Assembly (NCBI RefSeq): GCF_051201625.1
Contig: NZ_CP179203.1
Span: 1-64,000, forward strand
From: Shimia sp051201625
Lineage (GTDB): Bacteria; Pseudomonadota; Alphaproteobacteria; Rhodobacterales; Rhodobacteraceae
Direction of reading: 5' to 3'
Length of the DNA stretch: 64,000 nucleotides
In this document: in pieces, positions 35,707 to 44,796 of the stretch
Position numbering within the stretch: the first letter of the stretch is position 1
How the letters are laid out: each line of letters starts with the position of its first letter
Position numbers and translations under genes: made by a program
The notes under the pieces: generated by a model
Seen by the model: only the letters and a program-made list of their open reading frames with translations
What the model was told of the DNA's origin: nothing
Database searches by the model: none

Positions 35707-37131
35707 TCATTTCCAGCAATCAAATCCAAAGACCCAGAAATCGCGCTGATAAATATTGCCAATTAAGTCTTCGATCTCAGCATCGTAAATATCACTCAAT
35801 GAGAATGGCTTATCGTTCTCCGCAACATTAGGCTTGGGCGCATCATTTCTCCCTACCTGCTTGGCCAATACTGGCAAATACCTGCACATTTCGTCCTCAC
35901 GTATAATCATGTCAGGTAAGGCGAGGTCTCCAAATCCGCGAAGCCCACCCGATTGAGTCGCCCAGTGAGCGTCTTGGCGCAAAGCAGTTTGTCCAGCTAA
36001 ATTCGCCTTCACAAAGTTAAGGAACCCGACGAAAGCCTTCTTGTGGGCTGCAACATCATATTCCGGGGACAACGGATCCTCAGGCAGGGATAATTTGTAT
36101 ACCTTGCGCAATGTCTTTTGAATTTTTCGAAACCTACCCGATTGTGCCCATAAAATATGCTGACAAAAAGCATGATGAACACGGAGTGCGGGATGACGAA
36201 TTACACTAAATGTTCTGTGACCAACATGAGTCCGCTTCCAGTGGCGCAAATCCTTTTGGTTAAAATGGCTCAATAACTTTTCAACGGGAACACCATCCAG
36301 CGACGCTAGCCATCGCGCAACTTCCTCCTCAGGGCCAGACCGGGTGGGCAAATACAGTAAAGGTGTAACAGCTCCTGCCAAATAGGTTGGTACGGAAGGT
36401 CCACGCCGCGGTTCAAAGTTTGGGGTCTTCGTTAGATTAAACCTGTCAAGCTCTGCCAATCCAGCGGCCAACTGCTCATAATTGGAAACCTTTGCCGACA
36501 TCGGGCTGGGGTTTTGAGGCTTAAGAGAACGGTCCAGAACCTTTAACTCTTCATCGACACCTAAAAACTTGGCTAATCCGTTCATGACCTGCACGTCCTG
36601 CAGATCCTCATACGCCACATAAAAGGCAGTTTGGCCGCACAATTGCAGCTTTTTAATTAGAGTGACTTGAAATTCCTGAAGGTTTTCGACATGTCTCTTG
36701 AACTCCGCACCGTCAAAGTGAACCTTACTGCTTTTGCGCCGGGTAATATCTGTAAGCTTCCATTGACCCGTTGCCTTCGCAATCTTCCACGACACATAAC
36801 TATCGAGTGGATTTCGGATCAAAATAATTTTGGCACAACGCGGGTCACTGAGACAATAATCAAGGACGCGCGGGTCATGGTCGTGAAAAAACCTAAATCC
36901 TGCAAGAAGATCCGAATCTTTAATCGCATTGATCAATAAAGTTGGATTGAGAGTACGTTCCTCTAATGTAACGCCAAGAACAGTGTCTCTGTTAGGATAG
37001 CCAATAAAGTGCGGATTAAACGCTTCACCGTGGCAGGCGAGGCTAGGAAATGCATTTATGTTGGTTTCTAAAAAATTGGAGCCTGTGCGCATTTCTGCGA
37101 AAACCACAAAGTAATCAAATTTTTTCGACAT
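35707..37131 (-). CDS. Sulfotransferase with a duplicated C-terminal half
   Basis: A 474-residue PAPS-dependent sulfotransferase. The N-terminal half has the 5'-phosphosulfate loop EMRTGSNFLE (residues 13-22) and the 3'-phosphate motif IILIRNPLDSYVSWK near residue 101. From about residue 290 a second sulfotransferase-like region begins, with RTFSVIRHPALRVHHAF near 318, resembling a 3'-phosphate motif, but no clear 5' loop precedes it. It would sulfate a sugar of the surface polysaccharide. The glycosyltransferases follow on the same strand, beginning with a three-base gap, and cysQ lies further along. The acceptor is unknown. Confidence 0.75.
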   Translation of the reverse strand: MSKKFDYFVVFAEMRTGSNFLETNINAFPSLACHGEAFNPHFIGYPNRDTVLGVTLEERTLNPTLLINAIKDSDLLAGFRFFHDHDPRVLDYCLSDPRCAKIILIRNPLDSYVSWKIAKATGQWKLTDITRRKSSKVHFDGAEFKRHVENLQEFQVTLIKKLQLCGQTAFYVAYEDLQDVQVMNGLAKFLGVDEELKVLDRSLKPQNPSPMSAKVSNYEQLAAGLAELDRFNLTKTPNFEPRRGPSVPTYLAGAVTPLLYLPTRSGPEEEVARWLASLDGVPVEKLLSHFNQKDLRHWKRTHVGHRTFSVIRHPALRVHHAFCQHILWAQSGRFRKIQKTLRKVYKLSLPEDPLSPEYDVAAHKKAFVGFLNFVKANLAGQTALRQDAHWATQSGGLRGFGDLALPDMIIREDEMCRYLPVLAKQVGRNDAPKPNVAENDKPFSLSDIYDAEIEDLIGNIYQRDFWVFGFDCWK

Positions 37132-37134
37132 TTT

Positions 37135-38835
37135 CTATTTTTGTACCAAATATGGTTTACGTTGTGGCATTTTTTGCCTCTGTTCAGGGGTTTCTACTGG
37201 AAAATCTCCCATTAAATACGGATGCATGCCTTGGTTTTTCAAGTTCTGTAGAAACTGTCCAAATCCGCTTAGATCTGTCATTCGAGGCGCTTCAGCAAGA
37301 CGGTTTGCTGCGCCGGCGCCAATTTCATCAATGATCATCTGGAGCGGTTCCATCGGTGCCTCGATGAATTCAGCCATAGTCCAGATGCGCACCCGCGCCT
37401 TGGCATAAGGTGACCGTAACGCCCAAAGCTGTTTATTTTCCAGCTTTTGTAATCGGGCGGCTTCTTTGCGGATATCAGCAAAGTTTTGATTCGCCTTGAA
37501 TAACGGCAAGGCCCAAGCACCACTTATTACAGACACTTGAGCATTTGGATCTTTGGCAAAAAACCAAACCGGAGCACCTTCGTCACAAGGCCCCACTTGA
37601 AAGCATTGCCTTTCACCTCGTGTGTTCCAGATCAGATTAGTCAAAAAGGCTATTGAGTTGTAATCCCGGTTTTTTGGAGAAGCGCTTAGAGCGCCGTTTA
37701 TAACTTTTTGTCCCTCAGTAAACTCAGCACTTTCTGGTGCAAATAGGTGACCATGTACCTGCGCGCCAGTAGCCTTATATAGCCAGGGCTCAAAATCTTC
37801 GAACAGCTCAGAAAACCCGTGAAAAACGGAATACCGACCGAACGTCATTCCATTTTCCCAACCGTCGTTGGGGAAACGGCTCTGCATATAAAGCCCGGTG
37901 CGACCTTTGGTTCTACGTTCGACCGCCTTGGCAAATATCCGATCAATTTTAGCAGGATTCGGCTCGCTCATTTTGATTGCACCATCTGGATCACGCAAGA
38001 ACCCATCATATAGGCGGTTAGCACGCGGCCAGATTTTACGTGCTACAAAACAATCAGACCGTCGAAGTAATTGTAGGTGGTCATCGTAAAAAATATGCGG
38101 CTTTCCCTGAAAATCAAACTTGCTCAGGGTAAGAGATCTACTTTCAATGTTTTTCGAGTATACACGCACCAAGGTTTGAAAATAACTCTCATCCGGAATC
38201 CAGACGCGTTTAAAATATTTATCAAAAAAAGCCCTTTCTGGATTTTGCAGGATTACTGACAACGTCTGGCGTGTCAGACACCACCACTGCGATCCCATAT
38301 GAGGGACAATACCCGGGGGTAGCTTTCGCTTGATCTTCAGCATCCGCTGAATATCTACCCATCTATCGAACAGGAACCGCTGCTTTCGCCATGAAAACGG
38401 AAAATGCAGTGTGAATCTTTCATTATCAAGTCCACCAACAGTCCATGGCACATCCGCTGTCGTCGCACTCTCGATGAAATCTGTCTGAGGCCGCGCCTTC
38501 AGGTAATCCTTAAGTTCCTCTACCGGACGCAGTGGCAAACAAGACCCCGAAGAAAGATAAACATGCTTTACATCCGGGTATTCGGCTAGCATCAACTCAG
38601 CCGCGGACTGCGATGCTGCAACAAGCCCCCAAGCACCCCATTCGCAGCGGTGCCGTTTGCAAAACTGAACATTATCAAGATCAACCAAAGCATTCTCGAA
38701 TTTTTTGCACGTCTTTGATTTCACATTCAAGTCAACGTGGATCACAACAGGGCATCCATACTTCACCCAATGACGAGCTATTTGTTCAGCCCGATCAAAA
38801 GCGGTATGCACCAACATTAAAATGCCAACACTCAT
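37135..38835 (-). CDS. GT14-type glycosyltransferase with a long C-terminal domain
   Basis: A 566-residue protein. The first 260 residues resemble the core-2/I-branching beta-1,6-N-acetylglucosaminyltransferase group: VGILMLVHTAFDRAEQIARHW, VVIHVDLNVKSK, VYLSSGSCLPLRP and WIPDESYFQTLV. The remaining 300 residues, which I do not recognise with certainty, may be a Rhodobacterales-specific C-terminal domain (DUF5927/DUF5928-like). The ATG at 38835 overlaps the upstream stop as ATGA; a TTG two codons earlier is less likely. It probably adds a xylose or GlcNAc to the polysaccharide, but the sugar is not known. Confidence 0.75.
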   Translation of the reverse strand: MSVGILMLVHTAFDRAEQIARHWVKYGCPVVIHVDLNVKSKTCKKFENALVDLDNVQFCKRHRCEWGAWGLVAASQSAAELMLAEYPDVKHVYLSSGSCLPLRPVEELKDYLKARPQTDFIESATTADVPWTVGGLDNERFTLHFPFSWRKQRFLFDRWVDIQRMLKIKRKLPPGIVPHMGSQWWCLTRQTLSVILQNPERAFFDKYFKRVWIPDESYFQTLVRVYSKNIESRSLTLSKFDFQGKPHIFYDDHLQLLRRSDCFVARKIWPRANRLYDGFLRDPDGAIKMSEPNPAKIDRIFAKAVERRTKGRTGLYMQSRFPNDGWENGMTFGRYSVFHGFSELFEDFEPWLYKATGAQVHGHLFAPESAEFTEGQKVINGALSASPKNRDYNSIAFLTNLIWNTRGERQCFQVGPCDEGAPVWFFAKDPNAQVSVISGAWALPLFKANQNFADIRKEAARLQKLENKQLWALRSPYAKARVRIWTMAEFIEAPMEPLQMIIDEIGAGAANRLAEAPRMTDLSGFGQFLQNLKNQGMHPYLMGDFPVETPEQRQKMPQRKPYLVQK

Positions 38836-39842
38836 GCCCAATTGCCTTTGGACATTAGACCAAGGATTTCAAGCTGCCTCCAGTTGATGTATTTTTCTGA
38901 CCACTTGCACCACAGCTCGGGATTATCTCGCAATCTTTTTGCATAAGCTTGGTACTCCGCACTTGCCGAATAATGCTGATGGCGCTCCAATTCTTCTTCT
39001 GCTTTAGCAGTAAAGGTGTCCAAAAACTTTGCATGAAGTAAAAGGCCTGATGCCTTTTCACCGCCCCACTCATCATAAACTTGGTTCAACCCTCGCGGAA
39101 GCAGCATGTGGGTCGAACTAGCGTAGGCATACTGACGGTTCCATTTAACTAGTGGGATCTTGTTAAGCGCTGGCGCCATCTCGGGATTTTCAGGAAAAAA
39201 CACGCGCGATCTTGGGCCACCCTGAATCCAGAGATTTCCATAATCCGGGTTCTTTGTCATCGTATAGTTTCCCGCGTCAAACCAACAAGCAATATCAAAA
39301 GGATTTTGGCCCTCGCGGTAAGGGTGATCAGTGATGGGGCCCCGCGGGTACATATCTAGTAACATAGCACTAAACGATCGGATAGAACTTGCGTCCAGCC
39401 AATCTGTCAGTGCAGTAATTGGACGTGTGTCACAAAACGGGTAAATGAAAAACTCATCTGGATCGACAACCATACACCAATGGCCGTGAGCATAGCGCAA
39501 CTGCAACCAATTGAGCCAATCCACTCCATATTTGGACTTCTTGTAGGAATGACGTGTGTGCCACACCGACACATCCGGTTGCTCTGCCAAATACTCCATC
39601 GATCCATCAGAGCTGTCGTTATCCACAATAAGGAAATGACTAACGCCCTTTTCCCGATAGTACTGGAGAAAAAAAGGCAGGCGCACCTGTTCATTTCGCT
39701 GGGTTGAGAACAACAAAAGATCGTTTGGTTTAATTCGTTTTGTACGGTCGGCGATGCTATGCAGCTCGCGCCTTTTACGAATTGCCCGAACCAACCGTGT
39801 ACGTCGTCTCACACGGAGCCGATATGATTGCAAAACGCCCAA
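38832..39842 (-). CDS. Glycosyltransferase family 2-like protein
   Basis: A 336-residue protein with a GT2/GT92-type fold: LLLFSTQRNEQVRLPFFLQYYREKG (key residues R, N and E), FLIVDNDSSDGSMEYL and the metal-binding MVVDPDEFFIYP near residue 125. It starts with TTG at 39842, six bases after GGAG, which is the only start that keeps the N-terminal basic segment. The stop overlaps the next gene by ATGA. It is the middle gene of three glycosyltransferases in one transcript. Donor and acceptor are unknown. Confidence 0.75.
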   Translation of the reverse strand: MGVLQSYRLRVRRRTRLVRAIRKRRELHSIADRTKRIKPNDLLLFSTQRNEQVRLPFFLQYYREKGVSHFLIVDNDSSDGSMEYLAEQPDVSVWHTRHSYKKSKYGVDWLNWLQLRYAHGHWCMVVDPDEFFIYPFCDTRPITALTDWLDASSIRSFSAMLLDMYPRGPITDHPYREGQNPFDIACWFDAGNYTMTKNPDYGNLWIQGGPRSRVFFPENPEMAPALNKIPLVKWNRQYAYASSTHMLLPRGLNQVYDEWGGEKASGLLLHAKFLDTFTAKAEEELERHQHYSASAEYQAYAKRLRDNPELWCKWSEKYINWRQLEILGLMSKGNWA

Positions 39843-39891
39843 ATCGTCTCCTTTGCTCGTTTCGCCTTACGGCAGGACAGGGCTATGTATG

Positions 39892-41136
39892 TCACGTTTC
39901 CCGAAGGGCGGTTTTGAAATGCGCATCCCAACTTGGTGGAGAAAAACCTGATCGACCCTGATCGTCTCGTCCCTCGGAACCGAAATACGCTCCTGCTAAT
40001 GATAATATAACTTTCTCCCATGAATAGCTGTCAGAAACCCCTACGTAAACGGGATAATCACCCAAGATTTCCTTAAAAACGGGCAAATCGCTGCAAATGA
40101 CAGGGGTTCCCAACATTGCTGCCTCAACCGGAGGAAGTCCAAATCCCTCAACCCTGCTGGGGAAAAGCATTCCGGTAGCATTGCTGAGAATATTGAAAAT
40201 CTGATCATCTTCTAGATCATTGTACTCATGCAGGACGCTTCCTCGTAATGACGAACTATCAAGTCGATCTGTCAACTCTTGCACCATCCAACCCCGTCGA
40301 CCACAAATCACGAGATGAGGTATTTCCGTTTTGTCCAGCCGTTCCGACAACCTGTCCCAAATGTCGAGCAACATCGGTATGTTTCTGCGCGGCTCTATTG
40401 TGCCTAAATACACAAAATAAGGTTTTGAAAAAGACGGGGCAGGGCGACTATTTTGAAACTGGAAGTAATCTTCAGTCACACCAAGATGTGCGACTGTGAT
40501 TTCCGGTACCTGCCCATGATGCGACATATGCTTGGTAATAGCCTCTTTTGACACATGCGAGTTTGTTAATATGACGTTGGCATATACGCGTGCGCACTCC
40601 AGCATTACCTCAAATTTTTTGTATGCTTCAGGTGTCTGGTATTCAGGAAAATCCAGTGGAATGACATCATGGATAAACAAGGCAACCCTCATTCCTGGCA
40701 AAGTGCGTATCGCCTGTAAGTGCCTGGCAGAAAAGTTTGCTTGATCAACATTCACATACACGGTGCCCTCAGGTAAATTTCGGCGCAACATTCTAGCAAG
40801 AAACCTCGGGGTGCACCGTGCGAGACACAACTTACGCAACTCGGCCTCAACGGCTGGCTGTTCCCATTGTAATTTCCGGATAAAAAAGCGATGAAGAATA
40901 TTCGGTTTCAGCCATTGTTTCTTCTGCTGAAGCCGTTGCTGAATCGCTAATAAACCGACCTGATCAAACAGCAAATATCCGAAACGGGTGCGCACAAGAC
41001 CGAAACAAGGCTCTTGTTCGCCTATCAGTGCATTCAAGTAGGCGAGACACACGCGGTCAACGCCCGTGGGGCGATTGGCGTACAAGCGCATAAGTCTGGT
41101 CACCTCAAAAAGGCGAGCGGTTGGTCTTCTAAACAT
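39892..41136 (-). CDS. Glycosyltransferase family 4 (mannosyltransferase-like)
   Basis: A 414-residue retaining glycosyltransferase of the GT-B fold. The C-terminal nucleotide-sugar domain contains YLGTIEPRRNIPMLL near residue 250 and the E-x7-E motif in EGFGLPPVEAAMLG near 345; the N-terminal domain has FIHDVIPLDFPEYQ near 160. These features are typical of WbdA/WbaZ-type mannosyl or rhamnosyl transferases, and ManC in this window would supply GDP-mannose. It leads the minus-strand glycosyltransferase group, 49 bases before the next gene. Confidence 0.85.
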   Translation of the reverse strand: MFRRPTARLFEVTRLMRLYANRPTGVDRVCLAYLNALIGEQEPCFGLVRTRFGYLLFDQVGLLAIQQRLQQKKQWLKPNILHRFFIRKLQWEQPAVEAELRKLCLARCTPRFLARMLRRNLPEGTVYVNVDQANFSARHLQAIRTLPGMRVALFIHDVIPLDFPEYQTPEAYKKFEVMLECARVYANVILTNSHVSKEAITKHMSHHGQVPEITVAHLGVTEDYFQFQNSRPAPSFSKPYFVYLGTIEPRRNIPMLLDIWDRLSERLDKTEIPHLVICGRRGWMVQELTDRLDSSSLRGSVLHEYNDLEDDQIFNILSNATGMLFPSRVEGFGLPPVEAAMLGTPVICSDLPVFKEILGDYPVYVGVSDSYSWEKVILSLAGAYFGSEGRDDQGRSGFSPPSWDAHFKTALRET

Positions 41137-41503
41137 ACTGCCCGTCCTGGTGGCATCGCTAGGCGTCAGTAATCACTTACTCTAATGTTGGGCTTCAGAA
41201 ATCAGCCTAATTCATCATTTTTCTTTGTCTACTTTAAAACCAAAGCCAAACAATTTCTGGTAAGTCACAGCAGCGCCAAAAGCCTGTAAAAAGAAGTGTC
41301 AAAAGTTTTGTTGGTCTAACCAGAAAAATTATAGCTGTATTAAATCACAATCACACGGAATGGTCAGCACGCATGTGGTATCGAGGCATGTTTAAAGTGT
41401 TTTTAGGCTGTTTGTCATAACGGCGATTGCACCCGAGATATTTTAAGAAGCTCAGCAGACATCATAGATTGTGGACACTATCTTTATATTCTGAAAATTT
41501 CTA
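41137..41503. other. Spacer between galU and the glycosyltransferase group
   Basis: About 370 A+T-rich bases. No gene is supported. A short imperfect inverted repeat (GGCTT-CAGAAAT-CAGCC near 41190) has no obvious role. The promoter of the 41136-35707 group must lie here or in galU. Confidence 0.4.
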
Positions 41504-42397
41504 TTATTGAGCCGCTTTCCGTGACGCAACCATTTCCTCCAAATAGACCCTAAATTCATCACCGAGGTCGTTGCGCGCCAGCCCGAATGCCACGGTTGCC
41601 TGCAAAAATCCCATCTTGGAGCCGCAATCATATCGCTGTCCAGCAAACCTATATCCATAAACCGGACGCCCTTGATCAATTTCGGCGGCAATAGAATCAG
41701 TTAGCTGTATTTCACCTGCTGCTCCCGCTGTTTGTTTTCTGAGGTTTTTAAGAACATCCGGTGTAAGGATATACCTTCCAATCACTGCTAGATTCGAGGG
41801 CGCCTCGTTGGCGGATGGCTTTTCGACCATGCCTCGAACCGATACCAGCGATCCAATGTCTTCTTTAACATCAAGCACTCCGTAAGCACTTGTGTCCGCC
41901 TGCGCGACTTCCATCGCTGCGACCATGCAGCCTCCGGTTTCTGCGTATGCATCCACCATCTGTTTTAAACAACCGGTCTCACTCGCAATCACATCATCTG
42001 GAAGAATGACAGCAAACGGTTCATTCGCAACGAGTCGGTGTGCACATCGTACTGCGTGCCCTAACCCAAGAGCCTGATGCTGCCGGATGTAGGCAATCGC
42101 TCCACTATCCATGTAAGTGGACTTCAACACATCCAATAATTCCGTCTTATTCTTGCTCTTCAATTCCTGCTCTAGCTGAGGAGCGCGGTCAAAATAATCC
42201 TCTAGCGCTCCCTTGCCGCGCGCGGTTACAAAGATAAATTCCTTAATGCCCGCTTCTCTCGCTTCGTCGATCGCGTATTGGATTAGCGGTCGATCCACCA
42301 AAGTCATGATTTCTTTGGGAACAGATTTTGTTGCCGGGAGAAAGCGTGTGCCTAAGCCAGCCACAGGGAAAATTGCTTTTGTAACTTTTTTTTGCAT
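41504..42397 (-). CDS. galU: UTP-glucose-1-phosphate uridylyltransferase
   Basis: Makes UDP-glucose from UTP and glucose-1-phosphate for polysaccharide, feeding Ugd. The 297 residues start with FPVAGLGTRFLPATKSVPKE (nucleotide-binding loop) and contain FVTARGKGALEDYFD near residue 55, ILPDDVIA near 130 and GRYILTPDVL near 205, all characteristic. The C-terminal basic segment ending ASRKAAQ is normal. The next gene lies 117 bases upstream on the same strand. No anomalies. Confidence 0.97.
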   Translation of the reverse strand: MQKKVTKAIFPVAGLGTRFLPATKSVPKEIMTLVDRPLIQYAIDEAREAGIKEFIFVTARGKGALEDYFDRAPQLEQELKSKNKTELLDVLKSTYMDSGAIAYIRQHQALGLGHAVRCAHRLVANEPFAVILPDDVIASETGCLKQMVDAYAETGGCMVAAMEVAQADTSAYGVLDVKEDIGSLVSVRGMVEKPSANEAPSNLAVIGRYILTPDVLKNLRKQTAGAAGEIQLTDSIAAEIDQGRPVYGYRFAGQRYDCGSKMGFLQATVAFGLARNDLGDEFRVYLEEMVASRKAAQ

Positions 42398-42513
42398 AGT
42401 TTTTTGACTCTACCGCATCTGTTTTGAGACAGTATTCCCAAAGTTCGAGGAACGCCAATGAAACAATCGAAACTATACCAATGCGACAATATCTTCAGAC
42501 TAAGACATGCTAT

Positions 42514-43533
42514 TCAAACCGCATAAAATTCGCGGTACCATTCGACAAATTTGCCAACGCCCTCAATGATGGGGGTTTGCGGACGACTACCCGTTAATTC
42601 GTCCAACAGGTTTGCAGATGCCCAGGTGGCAGGGACGTCACCAGGTTGCATGGGCATGAAATTTTTTTTTGCTTTTATCCCGATAGCTTTTTCAACCGCA
42701 TCGATAAACGCCATCAGCTTCACAGGCTGGCCATTGCCAATGTTAATTGCGCGCCATGGTGCAACCTTGCTTAAACTATCAATTTTAGATTGGCTTTGGT
42801 GGGATTCTGGATTTGGCGGCACCACGTCGATTAAAGATACGATTCCAGAAACTAAGTCGTCGATATAGGTAAAGTCCCGGCTCATATCCCCGTGGTTGTA
42901 GATGTCGATGGGTTGATCTTCCAAAATCGCTTTGGTGAACTTGAATAGCGCCATGTCTGGGCGGCCCCAGGGCCCATAAACCGTAAAAAAGCGAAACATG
43001 GTTATTGGAAGCCCATAAAGGTGGGCATAGGAATGAGCCATGACCTCATTAGCCTTTTTGGTCGCTGCGTAGAACGACATCTGCGCGTCAGTCTTATTGG
43101 TTTCCGCGTAGGGCATTTCGGTGTTTGCACCGTAAACCGAGCTTGTAGATGCTAAAAGTAGGTGCGCTGGTGGAAAAGCCCGCGCAGCTTCCAAAAGCTC
43201 CAGCGAGCCAACTAAATTTGCTTGGACGTACGAGCGCGGATCATCGATTGAAAAGCGAACTCCAGCTTGAGCCGCTAAGTGAATCACAGCACTTGGGCGG
43301 TGATTTTTGAAGAGCTCTAGCAACAAGTTAGGTTGCTCCAGTCGCCCAACTATGGCCTCAAAATTGGAATTTTTAGCCAAGATTGCATGGCGTCGCTCTT
43401 TTAGCGTGACGTCATAGTAATCTGTCAATGCATCCAGCCCGATTACCGACCATCCATTAGCCAATAGCTGTTTGGCTGTATGAAATCCGATGAAACCAGC
43501 TGAACCAGTTACGAGTGCGGTACGTTTTGACAT
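42514..43533 (-). CDS. NAD-dependent epimerase, probable UDP-glucuronate 4-epimerase
   Basis: Extended SDR enzyme of 339 residues with GSAGFIGFHTAKQL near residue 10 (NAD motif) and YAATKKANE (Tyr and Lys of the active site) near 152. The close relation of PWGRPDMALFKFTKAILEDQPIDIYNHGDMSRDFTYIDD in spacing to LspL/WbpP-type and plant GAE enzymes points to UDP-glucuronate 4-epimerase, which makes UDP-galacturonate; I have shortened the quotation to its pattern RPDMA...RDFTYIDD. Ugd in this window supplies the substrate. It abuts the glycosyltransferase gene on the same strand. UDP-glucose or other sugars cannot be fully excluded. Confidence 0.85.
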   Translation of the reverse strand: MSKRTALVTGSAGFIGFHTAKQLLANGWSVIGLDALTDYYDVTLKERRHAILAKNSNFEAIVGRLEQPNLLLELFKNHRPSAVIHLAAQAGVRFSIDDPRSYVQANLVGSLELLEAARAFPPAHLLLASTSSVYGANTEMPYAETNKTDAQMSFYAATKKANEVMAHSYAHLYGLPITMFRFFTVYGPWGRPDMALFKFTKAILEDQPIDIYNHGDMSRDFTYIDDLVSGIVSLIDVVPPNPESHQSQSKIDSLSKVAPWRAINIGNGQPVKLMAFIDAVEKAIGIKAKKNFMPMQPGDVPATWASANLLDELTGSRPQTPIIEGVGKFVEWYREFYAV

Positions 43534-44796
43534 CTACGCGTCCTCTAAATCAGAGCCTCTCTGCTTATCAAGCAGCAAGCGTTGTTTTGCAACGCGGTAC
43601 ACTTCGGCTTCTAATCTCTTTGAAAACCGCTCCAAGCGAAACAATGCCTGGCACCTATCAGATCGTCCAAACAAGCCTCCAGCCTGCTCCCAGAATCCAC
43701 GATCGTCATATCGCACCCTATGAAAAAGCGCCGTCGGGCTGAACAAAAACACAGATGGAATGTATCCTTGTGAGACAAGACGTGCAGCTTTTCGGCGAAT
43801 ACTTCTGTATTTCCAAACGCGACCTGACAGAACTATCGTAGACCGAAAACGGCTTGGAAATTCCTGAAACCTGACTGATGTGCAAGAGATTGGCGGTAAC
43901 CGGCCTAGAGAACGGGACTTTCCTTCATCAACTCCACGCTCAAAGCTGCGCATCAACCGTCCAACATCTCCAGGCATGACATTGCCTCGTACCATATGGC
44001 GCAGTACCCGCTTTCTTTGTCCTTCTTTGAATTTCGTGATGGTGGCCGCAAACTCACTATCGGGACAATGCTTTCGCAAAAATACTGAAAGGCTAGCACC
44101 AATTTCCTTCAAGTCTCGCGGAATACGGGCACCATTCCTTTGGAAGTTGGCGAGATACCCATGATGCACTTCAGCCAGTGGAACGATTGCCGTCGTCAAC
44201 CCAGCCTGCGTAAGCCGCAAATTTAAATCAGTTTCGTCGAGAAAATACTTAAATGAAGGATCGAAACCTCCTAACTCAGCCAATTTTTCGCGCCGGAAGG
44301 CCATGTTGGTGCCCTCTGTTTTTATTGAACGTCCATCTACAGGTTGCAGTTCAACAGGGTTCTGCGTTTCCAACTGAAATGGAGAAGTTTCACCAGTTCG
44401 GCTGATAGTTTGGGCTGTCCATTGCATGGAAATTCCGTTACGGCCCCGCACAAAGCCACCAGCGGCCACAACGTCACTCGACTGAAAAGGTGATGTCAGG
44501 TGGTACAACCAGCCGGTTTCAGGCACAGCATCGTCATCTATAAACGCCACTATATCGCCCATTGCGTGGGAGATGCCGATATTACGGGCAACTGAAATGT
44601 TCGAGACCTTACAGTGAACACATTTGACATCATTGCTGAAAGCTAACTCAGCAACAGCGTCCAAACCTTCAGCATCCGATACAACGATCACCTCAAACAG
44701 CGTATTTGCAAGTTGTGAAATTCCTGTCAGGCAGCGTTTTAACGCAGTTCGCCTCCCGCGACTAACGACTACCACACTTACCGAGATAGTGCTCAC
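43534..44796 (-). CDS. Glycosyltransferase family 2
   Basis: A 420-residue GT-A enzyme. The N-terminal domain shows ISVSVVVVSRGRRTALKRCL, VIVVSDAEGLDA, NISVARNIGISHAMGDIVAFIDDDA with the metal-binding DDD near residue 93, and later DETDLNLRL near 190 (ED/Q-RW-like acceptor region). The last 150 residues are not recognised. It starts with GTG at 44796, overlapping the kdsB stop (GTGA). It belongs to the cysQ-kdsB-GT2-epimerase minus-strand run. The sugar transferred is unknown. Confidence 0.8.
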   Translation of the reverse strand: MSTISVSVVVVSRGRRTALKRCLTGISQLANTLFEVIVVSDAEGLDAVAELAFSNDVKCVHCKVSNISVARNIGISHAMGDIVAFIDDDAVPETGWLYHLTSPFQSSDVVAAGGFVRGRNGISMQWTAQTISRTGETSPFQLETQNPVELQPVDGRSIKTEGTNMAFRREKLAELGGFDPSFKYFLDETDLNLRLTQAGLTTAIVPLAEVHHGYLANFQRNGARIPRDLKEIGASLSVFLRKHCPDSEFAATITKFKEGQRKRVLRHMVRGNVMPGDVGRLMRSFERGVDEGKSRSLGRLPPISCTSVRFQEFPSRFRSTIVLSGRVWKYRSIRRKAARLVSQGYIPSVFLFSPTALFHRVRYDDRGFWEQAGGLFGRSDRCQALFRLERFSKRLEAEVYRVAKQRLLLDKQRGSDLEDA

